The position numbers and the translations under genes were made by a program. The notes beneath the pieces were generated by a model, which was not told where the DNA came from, searched no databases, and was given only the letters and a program-made list of their open reading frames with translations. This document shows, one piece after another, positions 56,018 through 64,000 of a stretch of 64,000 nucleotides of DNA. How positions within the stretch are numbered: position 1 is the first letter of the stretch; each line of letters begins with the position of its first letter. The stretch spans positions 310,001 through 374,000 of the forward strand of contig NZ_QXFK01000019.1 in assembly GCF_003581645.1 (NCBI RefSeq), written 5' to 3'. Origin of the DNA: Pelagerythrobacter aerophilus (GTDB lineage Bacteria > Pseudomonadota > Alphaproteobacteria > Sphingomonadales > Sphingomonadaceae).

Positions 56018-57529
56018 TCACGAGGCGAACCGCAACTCCGCGATAGCGCCGTCCAATGTCGTGCCTGCCTCGTCCGCGAGCGCCGCTTCGCGCAAGCGGC
56101 GCAAAGTAGGCGCAGCGTCAGGTTCGAACTTGATTGTCTCCCATACATCCATGATCAGACCAAACCTCGACATTCCCCGCTCGAACGTGTCGCCGTAGCC
56201 CTTGATCAACTGCTGACACTCGACCAGCTCGGCCGCGGTGGCCGGATCTATCCGGGCCGCACTCCGGATGCGGTTTAGCCACAGGAGGATTCTCTCCTGT
56301 TCGATCGCGTAGCGAAGGGTGGTCCTGCGCCACCGGCGCATCCCGGAAAGCAGCGCAAGAATAACGAACCAGCGGATACTCGTTATCTCGACATGGCGCC
56401 CTTTTCGGAAGAGCGGCCGCAGCCAAGACGATAGAGTGCCGCTCGCGAGTATGCGGCGGCCAATCGCCGCGGGCAGGGTTTCGCACACCTCTTCCAGGCG
56501 GGGATGCATATACTCGATAACATCGAGAACATCCTGTGGCCGCGCCCTGACTTCCTCGCGTACGCGCTCGAAGCGGCTGGCCCTCACCTTGAGGTCTGCA
56601 ACGCGTATCGTGTCGTCATAGCTCATCCAGAGGGCGAGGTACCGCGCCGTCTCGCAGGTCAGCCGCCAATCCTCCTCACCGGTATCCAGTTCCCGAACCG
56701 ATGTAAGACGCTCGAGGTAGAGCTCCGCATAGGCAGCGTCCTGATAGTCCATCAAGCGCCGCACGGCGTGAATCGCGAATGCGTGAGCCGGCTCGGGTAG
56801 CGACTCGTGAATGCGCCGCAGAAAGGCGCGGCCCTTCTTCGTGGTGGGAGCGGGCAGGTGGTGTATCTCGGCGGGCCGTCCGGTCTCGCCAGCCAAGGCT
56901 CTGGCGCCGGCCTCGAAGGCTGCCAAGTTGGAAGCCACGGCTCTGCCGCCCGCGCGTATGGCTTGCTCGAATGCCGCCTGCGGGAAAGACAGCGCCCCAC
57001 TTCCGGCGAGCGCGCCGAACATGACCGCGCTTATCATGCTGCCGTGCTGCTCCGCGATCTCGTTCATATCGAAAGCGACGAAGCGCCGGGCTTTCCGTTT
57101 GGCCGCATCCAGAATGCGTTCACCGCTCGCCCGACCGTCGGCCATCGCCGACTTCTCGGAAATTGCGTAGACACGGTGGGTCGAGCCGATCAGGGTGGTG
57201 CGATCCTCGGCCACGAACCCTCGCAGGACGGCTCGACCGACCTCCATCAGTTCCGAGGCTATGACGATGTCGACATCGCCGGGCACCGGCATAAGCGCGA
57301 GAATCGGCTCACCGCCGCTCACCGAGGCGTGATCCTCCGGATAAAGCTCGATGTAATATACAGTAGCGCCCGTGCGCTGGGCCACCCCCGGCACGGAGGT
57401 GCTCTGCGCGATATAGCCTTGCTGCCGGCCGACTTCGGCGATCCACTCGGCAAGAACGCCGCCACCTTCGCCGCCCAGTGCGAGGATGGCGATTGTGATA
57501 CGCTGACGCGTCAGGGATTCACCCGCCAT
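56018..57529 (-). CDS. iorB: Indolepyruvate-type ferredoxin oxidoreductase, beta (gamma-domain) subunit
   Basis: 503 aa. N-terminal 2-oxoacid:acceptor oxidoreductase gamma domain: ILALGGEGGGVLAEWIAEVG, STSVPGVAQRTGATVYYIEL and HGSMISAVMFGALAGSGAL. The C-terminal ~280 residues are a helical extension seen in the long proteobacterial subunit. With IorA it oxidatively decarboxylates arylpyruvates to acyl-CoA, passing electrons to ferredoxin. It starts 3 bp after iorA. Confidence 0.88.
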   Translation of the reverse strand: MAGESLTRQRITIAILALGGEGGGVLAEWIAEVGRQQGYIAQSTSVPGVAQRTGATVYYIELYPEDHASVSGGEPILALMPVPGDVDIVIASELMEVGRAVLRGFVAEDRTTLIGSTHRVYAISEKSAMADGRASGERILDAAKRKARRFVAFDMNEIAEQHGSMISAVMFGALAGSGALSFPQAAFEQAIRAGGRAVASNLAAFEAGARALAGETGRPAEIHHLPAPTTKKGRAFLRRIHESLPEPAHAFAIHAVRRLMDYQDAAYAELYLERLTSVRELDTGEEDWRLTCETARYLALWMSYDDTIRVADLKVRASRFERVREEVRARPQDVLDVIEYMHPRLEEVCETLPAAIGRRILASGTLSSWLRPLFRKGRHVEITSIRWFVILALLSGMRRWRRTTLRYAIEQERILLWLNRIRSAARIDPATAAELVECQQLIKGYGDTFERGMSRFGLIMDVWETIKFEPDAAPTLRRLREAALADEAGTTLDGAIAELRFAS

Positions 57530-57532
57530 GAT

Positions 57533-59659
57533 TCAGAAGGCCCTTCGGGCAAGGGACTGGTGGGTCCATCGCTGCCACGCAGCGATCACCGATGTGCGCA
57601 TCCGGTTGCGAATACGATCCCAGCCAGTTGGATTGATCACGATCCGCGCCTTGTAGAAGGATGGGCAGAGGACGGCTGCGTGGCTGACCTCACCGCATAC
57701 GCCGCAACCGACGCAACTGTTCTCGACATGCGCTATCGGATCCTCGCGCAAGGGGTCCGGGTTGGGCTTGATCGTGAGTGAGGGACAGCCCGACAGCCGG
57801 ATGCAGCTGTGATCGCCCGTGCAAGTATCCGGATCTACCCCGAACCGCTCCCGAACTACCCGCTTCCCGGCACTGACGGCCTTCATCATCGCCGGCCGGA
57901 CGCGCCGCTGGCGATTGAGCTGGCATTCCGACTGCGCGACAATGACCTTCGGGCCCTTCTCCTTACTGGTCAGAGCCTCTCGCAACATGTCACGCATGCC
58001 GCCGACGTCGTATGTCCGCGTCAATGTCCTCACCCATCTCACGCCGATACCGCGCACCGCGCGTTCGATGGGATGACGGGTTCGGCGGACGGCATTTTCT
58101 GCGCGAGACGAAAGAATGTCCTGGCCGCCGGTAGCAGCAGAATATCCGTTGTCGACGATGATGGTGAGGTTGTCGTCCTTGTTGAAGACAGCGTTCCCGA
58201 TGCCCGACGTCAACCCGTTGTGCCAGAAGCCGCCGTCCCCCATGATTGCGATGGCCCTCTTGTCCCGCGGCTTGAAAGCCGAAGCTCCCGCCGTTCCCAG
58301 ACCATAGCCCATGGTCGTGTTGCCAATGTTGAACGGCGGCAGGATTGAGAAAAGGTGACAACCGATATCTGCAGAAACGTGGAACTGTCCGAGTTCACGC
58401 TGGACCAGTTTCATCGCCGAAAAAATGGGCCGCTCGGGACAGCCTGTACAGAAACCCGCCGGACGGGCCGGCACATCGGCGGGACCAAGCGGCGCGGGAG
58501 ATTCCGACTCACTCGCCGGGGCGAGGTCAGGCGCCCACTGGGCCAGAAACCGGGTCACCCCGTCCTGCAGGACGGCGCCGGTGTACTCGCCGGCACGCGG
58601 CAGAATCGCTTTTCCGAGCACCTGCGTCTGGAGGTCAGCGCGCCTGATCAGGGTATTCAGTTCATGCTCGATGAATTCGGGCTGCCCCTCCTCAATCACC
58701 AGCACAGCACGCTTTCCAGCGCAGAAGTCCTGCACCTCGTCCGGAATCAGCGGATAGGTTACGTTGAGGACGTAAACCGGCAATTTTGCGTTGCCGAAAG
58801 AATCGGAAATGCCGATCAGCTCGAGGGCTCGGTTAAGCGTGTTGAAAAGGCCTCCCTGAACGATGATGCCGACCTCCGCGTCGGCATCGGTCCCAAACCA
58901 TTCGTTCAGCCGGTGCTCCTGAATGAAGCGCACCGCCGCCGGCCAGCGATGTTCGATCTTCTCGGTCTCGTGCTGGAAATTCGCCGGCGGCAGGACGATC
59001 CGGTCGACGTCGCGGTGCGGCGCCTCGGCCGCCTCGCCGACGGTCAGTGGCGGGGACCGGTTCTCGCGTGCCGTGAATGTTCCGGTCTGATGGCAGCCCC
59101 GGACGCGCATCTCGAACAGAACGGGCGTGTGGGAAGCTTCCGAAAGTTCGAAGCTGCGCTCCACAAGATCGACGATCAATGAATGGTTCGGCCGGGGATC
59201 GATCAGCCACATCTGCGATTTCATGGCAAACGCGTGCGTGCGTTCCTGCATGATCGAGGAACCTTCACCGTAGTCTTCGCCAACGATCACGAGCGCTCCG
59301 CCCGTGACGCCGCCCGAGGCGATGTTGGAGAGGGCATCGGACGCCACATTCGTTCCGACAACCGACTTCCAGGCGACCGCGCCTCGAAGCGGATAGTTGA
59401 CCGACGCCGCCAACATTGCCGCGGCTGAGGCTTCGCTGGCGCTCGCCTCGAAATGAACGCCCAGTTCCTGCATGAGTTCGTTCGCATCCGCGAACACGTC
59501 CATAAGGTGAGATATCGGGGAGCCTTGATATCCGCCCACGTAGGCGACCCCGGACTGGAGGAGCCCCTTCGTTACCGCAAGGATACCCTCGCCGTGGAAG
59601 AGCTCGCCGTCACCCTTGCGGAGCTTCTCGACCTCGGATTTGAACGAACGCTCCGCCAT
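57533..59659 (-). CDS. iorA: Indolepyruvate-type ferredoxin oxidoreductase, alpha subunit
   Basis: 708 aa. N-terminal pyrimidine-binding region (YVGGYQGSPISHLMDVFAD). C-terminal TPP domain IMGDGGFWHNGLTSGIGNAV with IIVDNGYSAATGGQDI. At the end, two Fe-S cluster motifs: CTGDHSCIRLSGCPSL and CVGCGVCGEVSHAAVLCPSF. This domain order matches IorA. The reaction in other species converts indolepyruvate, phenylpyruvate or 4-hydroxyphenylpyruvate plus CoA to arylacetyl-CoA and CO2. It lies 3 bp after the cyclase gene. Confidence 0.92.
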   Translation of the reverse strand: MAERSFKSEVEKLRKGDGELFHGEGILAVTKGLLQSGVAYVGGYQGSPISHLMDVFADANELMQELGVHFEASASEASAAAMLAASVNYPLRGAVAWKSVVGTNVASDALSNIASGGVTGGALVIVGEDYGEGSSIMQERTHAFAMKSQMWLIDPRPNHSLIVDLVERSFELSEASHTPVLFEMRVRGCHQTGTFTARENRSPPLTVGEAAEAPHRDVDRIVLPPANFQHETEKIEHRWPAAVRFIQEHRLNEWFGTDADAEVGIIVQGGLFNTLNRALELIGISDSFGNAKLPVYVLNVTYPLIPDEVQDFCAGKRAVLVIEEGQPEFIEHELNTLIRRADLQTQVLGKAILPRAGEYTGAVLQDGVTRFLAQWAPDLAPASESESPAPLGPADVPARPAGFCTGCPERPIFSAMKLVQRELGQFHVSADIGCHLFSILPPFNIGNTTMGYGLGTAGASAFKPRDKRAIAIMGDGGFWHNGLTSGIGNAVFNKDDNLTIIVDNGYSAATGGQDILSSRAENAVRRTRHPIERAVRGIGVRWVRTLTRTYDVGGMRDMLREALTSKEKGPKVIVAQSECQLNRQRRVRPAMMKAVSAGKRVVRERFGVDPDTCTGDHSCIRLSGCPSLTIKPNPDPLREDPIAHVENSCVGCGVCGEVSHAAVLCPSFYKARIVINPTGWDRIRNRMRTSVIAAWQRWTHQSLARRAF

Positions 59660-59662
59660 CGG

Positions 59663-60442
59663 TCAGCCTTCGACGAAGGCCAGAACCCGCAAGGGGCTGC
59701 CCGACCCTCCCTCGATTTTCAACGGCGAGGCGACCACCAGCGAGCCGGTTGGCGGCAGCTGGTCAAGATTGGTCAGACATTGCAGGCCGTATCGACCCGC
59801 ACCGTGGAAGAGGGCGTGTGCCGGATAAGGCGGATCGAGCAAATGGGCCTGGCCCGCATCGGTGCCGATGGTTTCCACACCCAAGCCGTGGGCATCGCGT
59901 TCCTCGATCAGGAAACGCACAGCTTCCACCGTAGGTCCGGGGGTATGGGCGCCGTCTTCCTGCAGGTTCACGTATTCTTCGACCTGCCGCTTGGACCAGT
60001 CGGTACGAAGCAGAATCCAACTGCGGGAGGGAATGCGGCCGTGGACGCCTTCCCATTCCTGGATATCCGCGACCGTCAGAAGGTAATCCGGATTTTCGGC
60101 CGCAGCGGCCGAGATATCGATTACGACCGCTGGCGCGACAAAGTCATTCGGGTCAATGGCATCGAGGGTGTTCCTCGGGAGATCGCGCCCCGTCACCCAA
60201 TGAACGGGAGCATCGAAGTGCGTGCCGGTGTGCTCGCCTACAGTGAAGTTATTCCAGTACCAGGCAACCCCACGCTCGTCGTAACGGGATATCTCCTCCA
60301 TCGAGAAACCGGCGCATTGACCGAATTGGGGAGGCAGGACAAGAGTTGGCGTATCTGGTGAGAGGATCTGTGTTAGATCGACGGTCCGTATCCGTCCCGA
60401 CGCCATGCCTGAAGCGAATGCCTGCAATGTCTCCGCTGCCAT
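59663..60442 (-). CDS. Cyclase-family metal hydrolase (kynurenine formamidase-like)
   Basis: 259 aa with ribosome site AGAGGAGAGG before ATG 60442. The family metal motif is complete: GEHTGTHFDAPVHWVTG (HxGTHxDxPxH). Other signatures are VDLTQILSPDTPTL and GVETIGTDAGQAHL. Relatives hydrolyse N-formylkynurenine, isatin or cyclic amides. It heads the minus operon with iorA and iorB, so a link to indole/tryptophan-type substrates is attractive but not proven. Confidence 0.88.
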   Translation of the reverse strand: MAAETLQAFASGMASGRIRTVDLTQILSPDTPTLVLPPQFGQCAGFSMEEISRYDERGVAWYWNNFTVGEHTGTHFDAPVHWVTGRDLPRNTLDAIDPNDFVAPAVVIDISAAAAENPDYLLTVADIQEWEGVHGRIPSRSWILLRTDWSKRQVEEYVNLQEDGAHTPGPTVEAVRFLIEERDAHGLGVETIGTDAGQAHLLDPPYPAHALFHGAGRYGLQCLTNLDQLPPTGSLVVASPLKIEGGSGSPLRVLAFVEG

Positions 60443-60488
60443 GTTTCCTCTCCTCTTGGTCTGCTTGGCTCTTTATGTCAGATGAAAC

Positions 60489-60500
60489 TTGCAAATGCAA
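60489..60500. promoter_or_regulatory. Candidate MarR2 operator (TTGCAAATGCAA)
   Basis: A perfect 5-2-5 inverted repeat in the 118-bp gap between the divergent cyclase and marR2 genes. Its position suits control of both directions by MarR2. Confidence 0.6.
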
Positions 60501-60560
60501 TCAATTGGTCGGTCTCAACGGATCCGGGGTAACAAAATTGTGCGAGAAAGGGGGGAGCTG

Positions 60561-61088
60561 ATGCAGGACCCGCGGGAGCTTGGAGATCCCGGAACGGCGG
60601 CGTTCCAGCTCGAAAAATATCCGTTCTATCTGCTCAATCGTCTGGTGAGCCGGTACAATCTGGTGATCGAGGCCCGCTTGAAAGCGGTCGGAATAGATAT
60701 TCCCTACTGGCGGGTGCTCATGGTGCTGGGTGAAAAGAGCCCGCGAAGCGTCGGGCAGCTTGCCGAGGCTGCCGTGATCCCGCTTTCGACCATGACCCGC
60801 ATCGTCCAGCGGATGGTAACGGCAAGGCTCGTGGCGTGCCGCCCGCTTGAAAGGGACAACAGGGTGGTCAAGGTAACGATGACGGCTGAAGGCAAGCGGA
60901 AGCTTTCCGAAGCCCGGACGATCACCGCGCCGGTTTACGCGCAGATCATCCAGGGCTTCTCGATCGAGGATTTCGAGCATCTGACGAACAGCCTCGACCA
61001 GATGCACACAAATCTGGAAGTGCTCGTTCCCGGCAGAAGAAACGGTGATTCAGCGGCCGGAACCGAGTCTAGGATCCCGATCAGCTAA
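60561..61088 (+). CDS. MarR-family transcriptional regulator 2
   Basis: 175 aa from ATG 60561 with ribosome site GGGGGGAG. Winged helix-turn-helix: IPYWRVLMVLGEKSPRSVGQ, LAEAAVIPLSTMTRIVQRMV, ERDNRVVKVTMTAEGKRKL. It diverges from the cyclase-iorAB operon and converges on the RidA operon, overlapping the RidA 3' end by 8 bases. It probably controls one or both. Confidence 0.92.
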   Translation: MQDPRELGDPGTAAFQLEKYPFYLLNRLVSRYNLVIEARLKAVGIDIPYWRVLMVLGEKSPRSVGQLAEAAVIPLSTMTRIVQRMVTARLVACRPLERDNRVVKVTMTAEGKRKLSEARTITAPVYAQIIQGFSIEDFEHLTNSLDQMHTNLEVLVPGRRNGDSAAGTESRIPIS

Positions 61089-61491
61089 CGGGGTCGGGAA
61101 GTACCGCTGTCGTCTCGATCTCGATACGGGCGCTTGCCTCGACCAGCGCGGTCACCTCGACTACCGTCATCGCGGGGAAGACCTTCCCGATAAACTTTTT
61201 GTAGATCTGGCCGATCTCAGCCAGGTTGTTCACATATTCCGCTCTGTCGGTGACGTACCACGTCATTCTCACGATATGCTCCGGCCGCGCACCCGCCTCG
61301 GCGAGGATCGCCACAGTATTGACGAGCACCTGCTCGAACTGGCCCACCATGTCTTCCGAGACGAAGCGCTGTCGCTCGTCCCACCCGACGATACCGGCAG
61401 TGAATACAAGGCGGCCGTGCGCTGCCATGCCATTGGCGTACCCCCTTGGTCGGTCCCAGCCGGCGGGAAGAAGGGTCTGGTGAGCGGTCAA
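61081..61491 (-). CDS. RidA-family enamine/imine deaminase
   Basis: 136 aa starting at TTG 61491, whose codon overlaps the thioesterase stop (TTGA) and has AGGAG 8 bases upstream; a longer reading inside the thioesterase gene is unlikely. RidA features: GRLVFTAGIVGWDERQRFV, GQFEQVLVNTVAILAEAGA, VRMTWYVTDRAEYVNNL and VEVTALVEASARIEIETTA with the substrate-binding Arg in SARIEIE. RidA hydrolyses enamines to ketones plus ammonia. In a CoA-thioester operon this suggests an aminated intermediate. Confidence 0.9.
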   Translation of the reverse strand: MTAHQTLLPAGWDRPRGYANGMAAHGRLVFTAGIVGWDERQRFVSEDMVGQFEQVLVNTVAILAEAGARPEHIVRMTWYVTDRAEYVNNLAEIGQIYKKFIGKVFPAMTVVEVTALVEASARIEIETTAVLPDPVS

Positions 61492-61922
61492 GCGGAAATC
61501 TCCTGTTTTATTTTGGAAAATGCTATCAGCCGTTGCCGCCATTCAGTCGGCCAAGGCTCAGGTCTCATCGTCTTCATGCGGGTTAGGACCTGCGTAAATG
61601 TAGCACCGAAGCGGCGTTCTTTCTCGCTCGTCGCAGTGACAGCAAGTACGAGCGACGATCGTCCGACCTCCTCGACGACGACCGCAAGATCCAGCCAGTC
61701 GCCGAGACGGCTCGGCGCCGAAAATCCGGCGCGGAGATCGACCGTAGGCAAGGCAAGGCCCATCTCGAGATGAAGCGTCTTGCGTGACACGCCGAGCACC
61801 GTGTCGGTCCACTCCTCCACCGCGGCGTCGCACAGCTCGAAGTAGCGCGGATAATAGGCAATCCCGGCGGGGTCACAGTGGGCGAACCGGATCGGATAGC
61901 TGACTTGAAAACGCGTGCTCAT
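61488..61922 (-). CDS. Acyl-CoA thioesterase (4-hydroxybenzoyl-CoA thioesterase type, hotdog fold)
   Basis: 144 aa. The active-site pattern [20 protein letters not shown] is that of the 4-hydroxybenzoyl-CoA/YbgC group, with Asp as catalytic residue. It releases CoA from aromatic or acyl thioesters. It overlaps the acyl-CoA dehydrogenase stop (ATGA) and the RidA start, so the operon is strictly coupled. Confidence 0.9.
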   Translation of the reverse strand: MSTRFQVSYPIRFAHCDPAGIAYYPRYFELCDAAVEEWTDTVLGVSRKTLHLEMGLALPTVDLRAGFSAPSRLGDWLDLAVVVEEVGRSSLVLAVTATSEKERRFGATFTQVLTRMKTMRPEPWPTEWRQRLIAFSKIKQEISA

Positions 61923-63088
61923 TTGTTGGCTTCCGCAAGATGAGTGCGCGCGATTACCACTTTTTGTACTTCCGATGCCCCTTCGTAGATGCGCAGGGCG
62001 CGCACTTCTCGGTAGAGGCTTTCGACCGGCACGCCGTGGGTCACGCCGAGCCCGCCGAAAATCTGGACGGCTTTGTCGATTACGATCTGGGCGCGGTCGG
62101 TGGCGTGGAGTTTCGCGAGCGCGGCTTCGCGACTGTTGCGCTGACCCTTAACGTCCTTGAGCCATGCCGCCCGATAGATGAGCAGGGCCGACGCATCGAC
62201 ATCGAGCACCATTTCGGCGAGCTTCGATTGGGTGATCGGGTTATCCGCGAGTACCCCCTGGCCCAGCTTGCGACCGAGAGCGCGACCTGTGGCTTCGTCC
62301 AGTGCCCGCCGCGCGAACCCGAGCGCTGCGGCGCCGACGGTGGTGCGGAATATATCCAGCGTCGCCATCGCCTGCGCGAAGCCGCGACCGCGCTCGCCAA
62401 GGAGGGTATCAGCCGCAAGCTCCATATTGGAGAATTGCAGCGTCGCGAGAGGATGCGGCGCGATCACGCGGATGCGCTCGCTCATTTCGAGCCCCGGCGT
62501 GTCGGCATCGACGAGGAAAGTGGAGATGCCCTTCGCCCCCGGCGCCTCTCCAGTCCGCGCGAACAGCACATAATAATCCGCGATGCCGCCATTGGAGATG
62601 TAGGTCTTGGCGCCGTTGACGAGATAGCCATCCGGCGCTTCGTCAGCTGTGGTTTCCATGGATGCGACATCGGAGCCGGAGCGTGGTTCAGTCAGCGCGA
62701 AGGCGGCAATCTTGGTCCCCGCAGCAACGGCAGGCAGGTACGCCTGTTTCTGCGCTTCGGTCCCGAATAGCGTGATGGTCCCGGACCCGAGACCTTGCAT
62801 CGCGAAGGCAAAGTCCGCGAGGCCCGAATGGCGAGCGAGGGTTTCGCGGATCAGAGCGAGCGAACGGACGTCGAGCGTCTCGTGTACGCCGCCGTAAGCG
62901 GCCGGAACGCAATAGCGCAACCAGCCTCCTTCACCCAGCCGGCTGACCAGAGAACGGCAGGCGTCGTCGACGTCCTCTTCCCCATGCTCGTCGCAAAGCT
63001 CGGCAGCGCACCAACTCTCCAGCTCATCTGCGAGTTGCCGGTGGCTGTCATCGAAAAAGGGCCAGTCGAGAAAGGAACGGTCCACCAT
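61919..63088 (-). CDS. Acyl-CoA dehydrogenase
   Basis: 389 aa from ATG 63088 (overlapping the enoyl-CoA hydratase stop). FAD-dependent fold: [38 protein letters not shown], and the C-terminal [20 protein letters not shown] and [16 protein letters not shown]. The catalytic base is probably the Glu in YEGASEVQ. It introduces a double bond into an acyl-CoA. Here it may act on a cyclic or branched CoA ester. Confidence 0.94.
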   Translation of the reverse strand: MVDRSFLDWPFFDDSHRQLADELESWCAAELCDEHGEEDVDDACRSLVSRLGEGGWLRYCVPAAYGGVHETLDVRSLALIRETLARHSGLADFAFAMQGLGSGTITLFGTEAQKQAYLPAVAAGTKIAAFALTEPRSGSDVASMETTADEAPDGYLVNGAKTYISNGGIADYYVLFARTGEAPGAKGISTFLVDADTPGLEMSERIRVIAPHPLATLQFSNMELAADTLLGERGRGFAQAMATLDIFRTTVGAAALGFARRALDEATGRALGRKLGQGVLADNPITQSKLAEMVLDVDASALLIYRAAWLKDVKGQRNSREAALAKLHATDRAQIVIDKAVQIFGGLGVTHGVPVESLYREVRALRIYEGASEVQKVVIARTHLAEANK

Positions 63089-63903
63089 CAGTCGCCCTCG
63101 AACTCGGGCTGACGCTTCGCGGCGAAAGCTTCGAACGCGCGCCTGAAATCCTTGGTCGTCATGCAGATCGCCTGGGCCTGCGCCTCCATCTCGATCGCCG
63201 TGTCGAGACTGACCGCCCACTCGGTATTGAGCTGTGTCTTGGTAATTCCGTGAGCGAACGTGGGCCCGCTCGCGAGCCCACGCGCGAGTGTAGCCGCTTC
63301 ATCCACCAGGTTATCGGCGGAGACGAGACGGTTGTGGAAGCCCCAACGCTCGCCCTCCTCAGCGGTCATGGCCCGTCCGCTGAACAGCAGTTCGGACGCC
63401 CTGCCTTGTCCGATGATGCGCGGCAGGATGGCGCACGCGCCCATGTCGCAGCCCGCGAGGCCGACGCGGGTGAACAGGAAGGCCGTCTTGGTTTCGGGAG
63501 TCGCCAGCCGGATATCGGAAGCCATGGCGAGAATAGCGCCGGCTCCAACGCACACGCCGTCGAGCGCCGCGATGATCGGTTGCGGGCAGGCACGCATGGC
63601 CTTGACCAGATCCCCGGTCATGCGGGTGAAGGCGAGCAGTCCCGGCATCTCCATCTCGGTCAGCGGGCCGATGATCTCGTGCACGTCGCCGCCGGAGCTG
63701 AAATTGCCGCCGGCACCGGCAATCACAACGACCTTCACTTCGGGAACGTAAACCAGTTGTCGGAACGTGTCGCGCAGCTCTGCATAGCTTTCGAAGGTGA
63801 GCGGGTTCTTGCGCTCGGGGCGGTTCAGCGTGACAGTTGCCACTCCGTCCTCGAAGCTCCAGCGGAAATGGACTGGAGCATATTCGTTAGGGTTCAGAGT
63901 CAT
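63088..63903 (-). CDS. Enoyl-CoA hydratase/isomerase family protein
   Basis: 271 aa from ATG 63903 with ribosome site GGAGGGG. Crotonase fold: [20 protein letters not shown], the oxyanion-hole [15 protein letters not shown], and [20 protein letters not shown]. The second catalytic Glu position near [12 protein letters not shown] is replaced, as in many specialised members. It hydrates or rearranges an enoyl-CoA in this operon. Confidence 0.9.
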   Translation of the reverse strand: MTLNPNEYAPVHFRWSFEDGVATVTLNRPERKNPLTFESYAELRDTFRQLVYVPEVKVVVIAGAGGNFSSGGDVHEIIGPLTEMEMPGLLAFTRMTGDLVKAMRACPQPIIAALDGVCVGAGAILAMASDIRLATPETKTAFLFTRVGLAGCDMGACAILPRIIGQGRASELLFSGRAMTAEEGERWGFHNRLVSADNLVDEAATLARGLASGPTFAHGITKTQLNTEWAVSLDTAIEMEAQAQAICMTTKDFRRAFEAFAAKRQPEFEGD

Positions 63904-64000
63904 ATTTCCCCTCCTGCAACGGCAACGGTCTGTCCGGTGATGGAACGGCTCTCCTTCTGGCACAGCCAGACGACGGCATTGGCAACCTCTACGGGATCGA
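63900..64000 (-). CDS. SDR-family oxidoreductase (C-terminal end, cut by window edge)
   Basis: About 32 codons to the TGA at 63900-63902 are visible. The text [20 protein letters not shown], then [11 protein letters not shown], is the typical C-terminus of short-chain dehydrogenases. Its stop overlaps the enoyl-CoA hydratase ATG (ATGA). In this context it may act as a 3-hydroxyacyl-CoA dehydrogenase. The catalytic part is outside the window. Confidence 0.85.
   Translation of the reverse strand, partial: DPVEVANAVVWLCQKESRSITGQTVAVAGGEI

Noticed and set aside
56807-57781. Plus-strand frame opposite iorB
   Set aside because: No domain; iorB and iorA motifs on the minus strand explain the region.

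Overview
The window is high-GC alphaproteobacterial chromosome. The gene families and neighbourhoods suggest Sphingomonadales, probably Erythrobacteraceae: several TonB-dependent receptors, a Ppx/GppA-rlmE pair, an ispG-zntB divergent pair, Tat-type proteins and a MoxR/DUF58/SpoIIM/RDD operon. This placement is inferred from protein character, not from a marker gene or a database search. No rRNA, CRISPR array or transposase gene was seen. One tRNA is present.

Layout. 1-4.1 kb is housekeeping: the start of a dicarboxylate symporter, glmM, a small cysteine-rich protein, thiD and a LOG-family protein. 4.1-12.8 kb is an iron-acquisition region. It holds two TonB receptors (a haemoglobin/haem type with a DUF6607 partner, and a siderophore type with two membrane proteins, one of them PepSY) and an unrecognised divergent gene pair. 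Three near-identical 7-1-7 palindromes of Fur-box type sit at the three promoters. 12.8-14.3 kb holds a CPBP protease and an AraC regulator. 14.5-20.6 kb is a degraded, rearranged prophage or integrative element beside tRNA-Gln, with an integrase, an AlpA-like protein, a truncated primase and a truncated virion-type protein.

21-39.1 kb is core genome: Ppx/GppA, RlmE, membrane cytochrome c, prephenate dehydratase, the six-gene MoxR/DUF58 operon, a GNAT acetyltransferase, a class A beta-lactamase, an isoaspartyl peptidase, a TM-helix-repeat channel-like protein, a ZntB/CorA transporter, IspG and a Tat-exported L,D-transpeptidase-like protein.

39.4-64 kb is an accessory catabolic region and the most interesting part. 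It encodes a secreted M14-type peptidase with an altered zinc site, an amino-acid permease, an aminotransferase, two exported amidohydrolases, a class V aminotransferase/kynureninase-fold enzyme, and a fusion of two CDGSH iron-sulfur motifs with a bicupin. It also encodes two MarR regulators, a large TonB receptor, a TPR/2OG-Fe(II) oxygenase, indolepyruvate-type ferredoxin oxidoreductase (iorAB), a kynurenine-formamidase-like cyclase, and a tightly coupled RidA/thioesterase/acyl-CoA dehydrogenase/enoyl-CoA hydratase/SDR operon that runs off the right edge. An AT-rich sequence element recurs upstream of several of these transcription units. My working hypothesis is a regulated system that imports a peptide or amino-acid conjugate, releases an (aromatic) amino acid and degrades it through 2-oxoacid and CoA-thioester intermediates. 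The substrate cannot be read from sequence alone.
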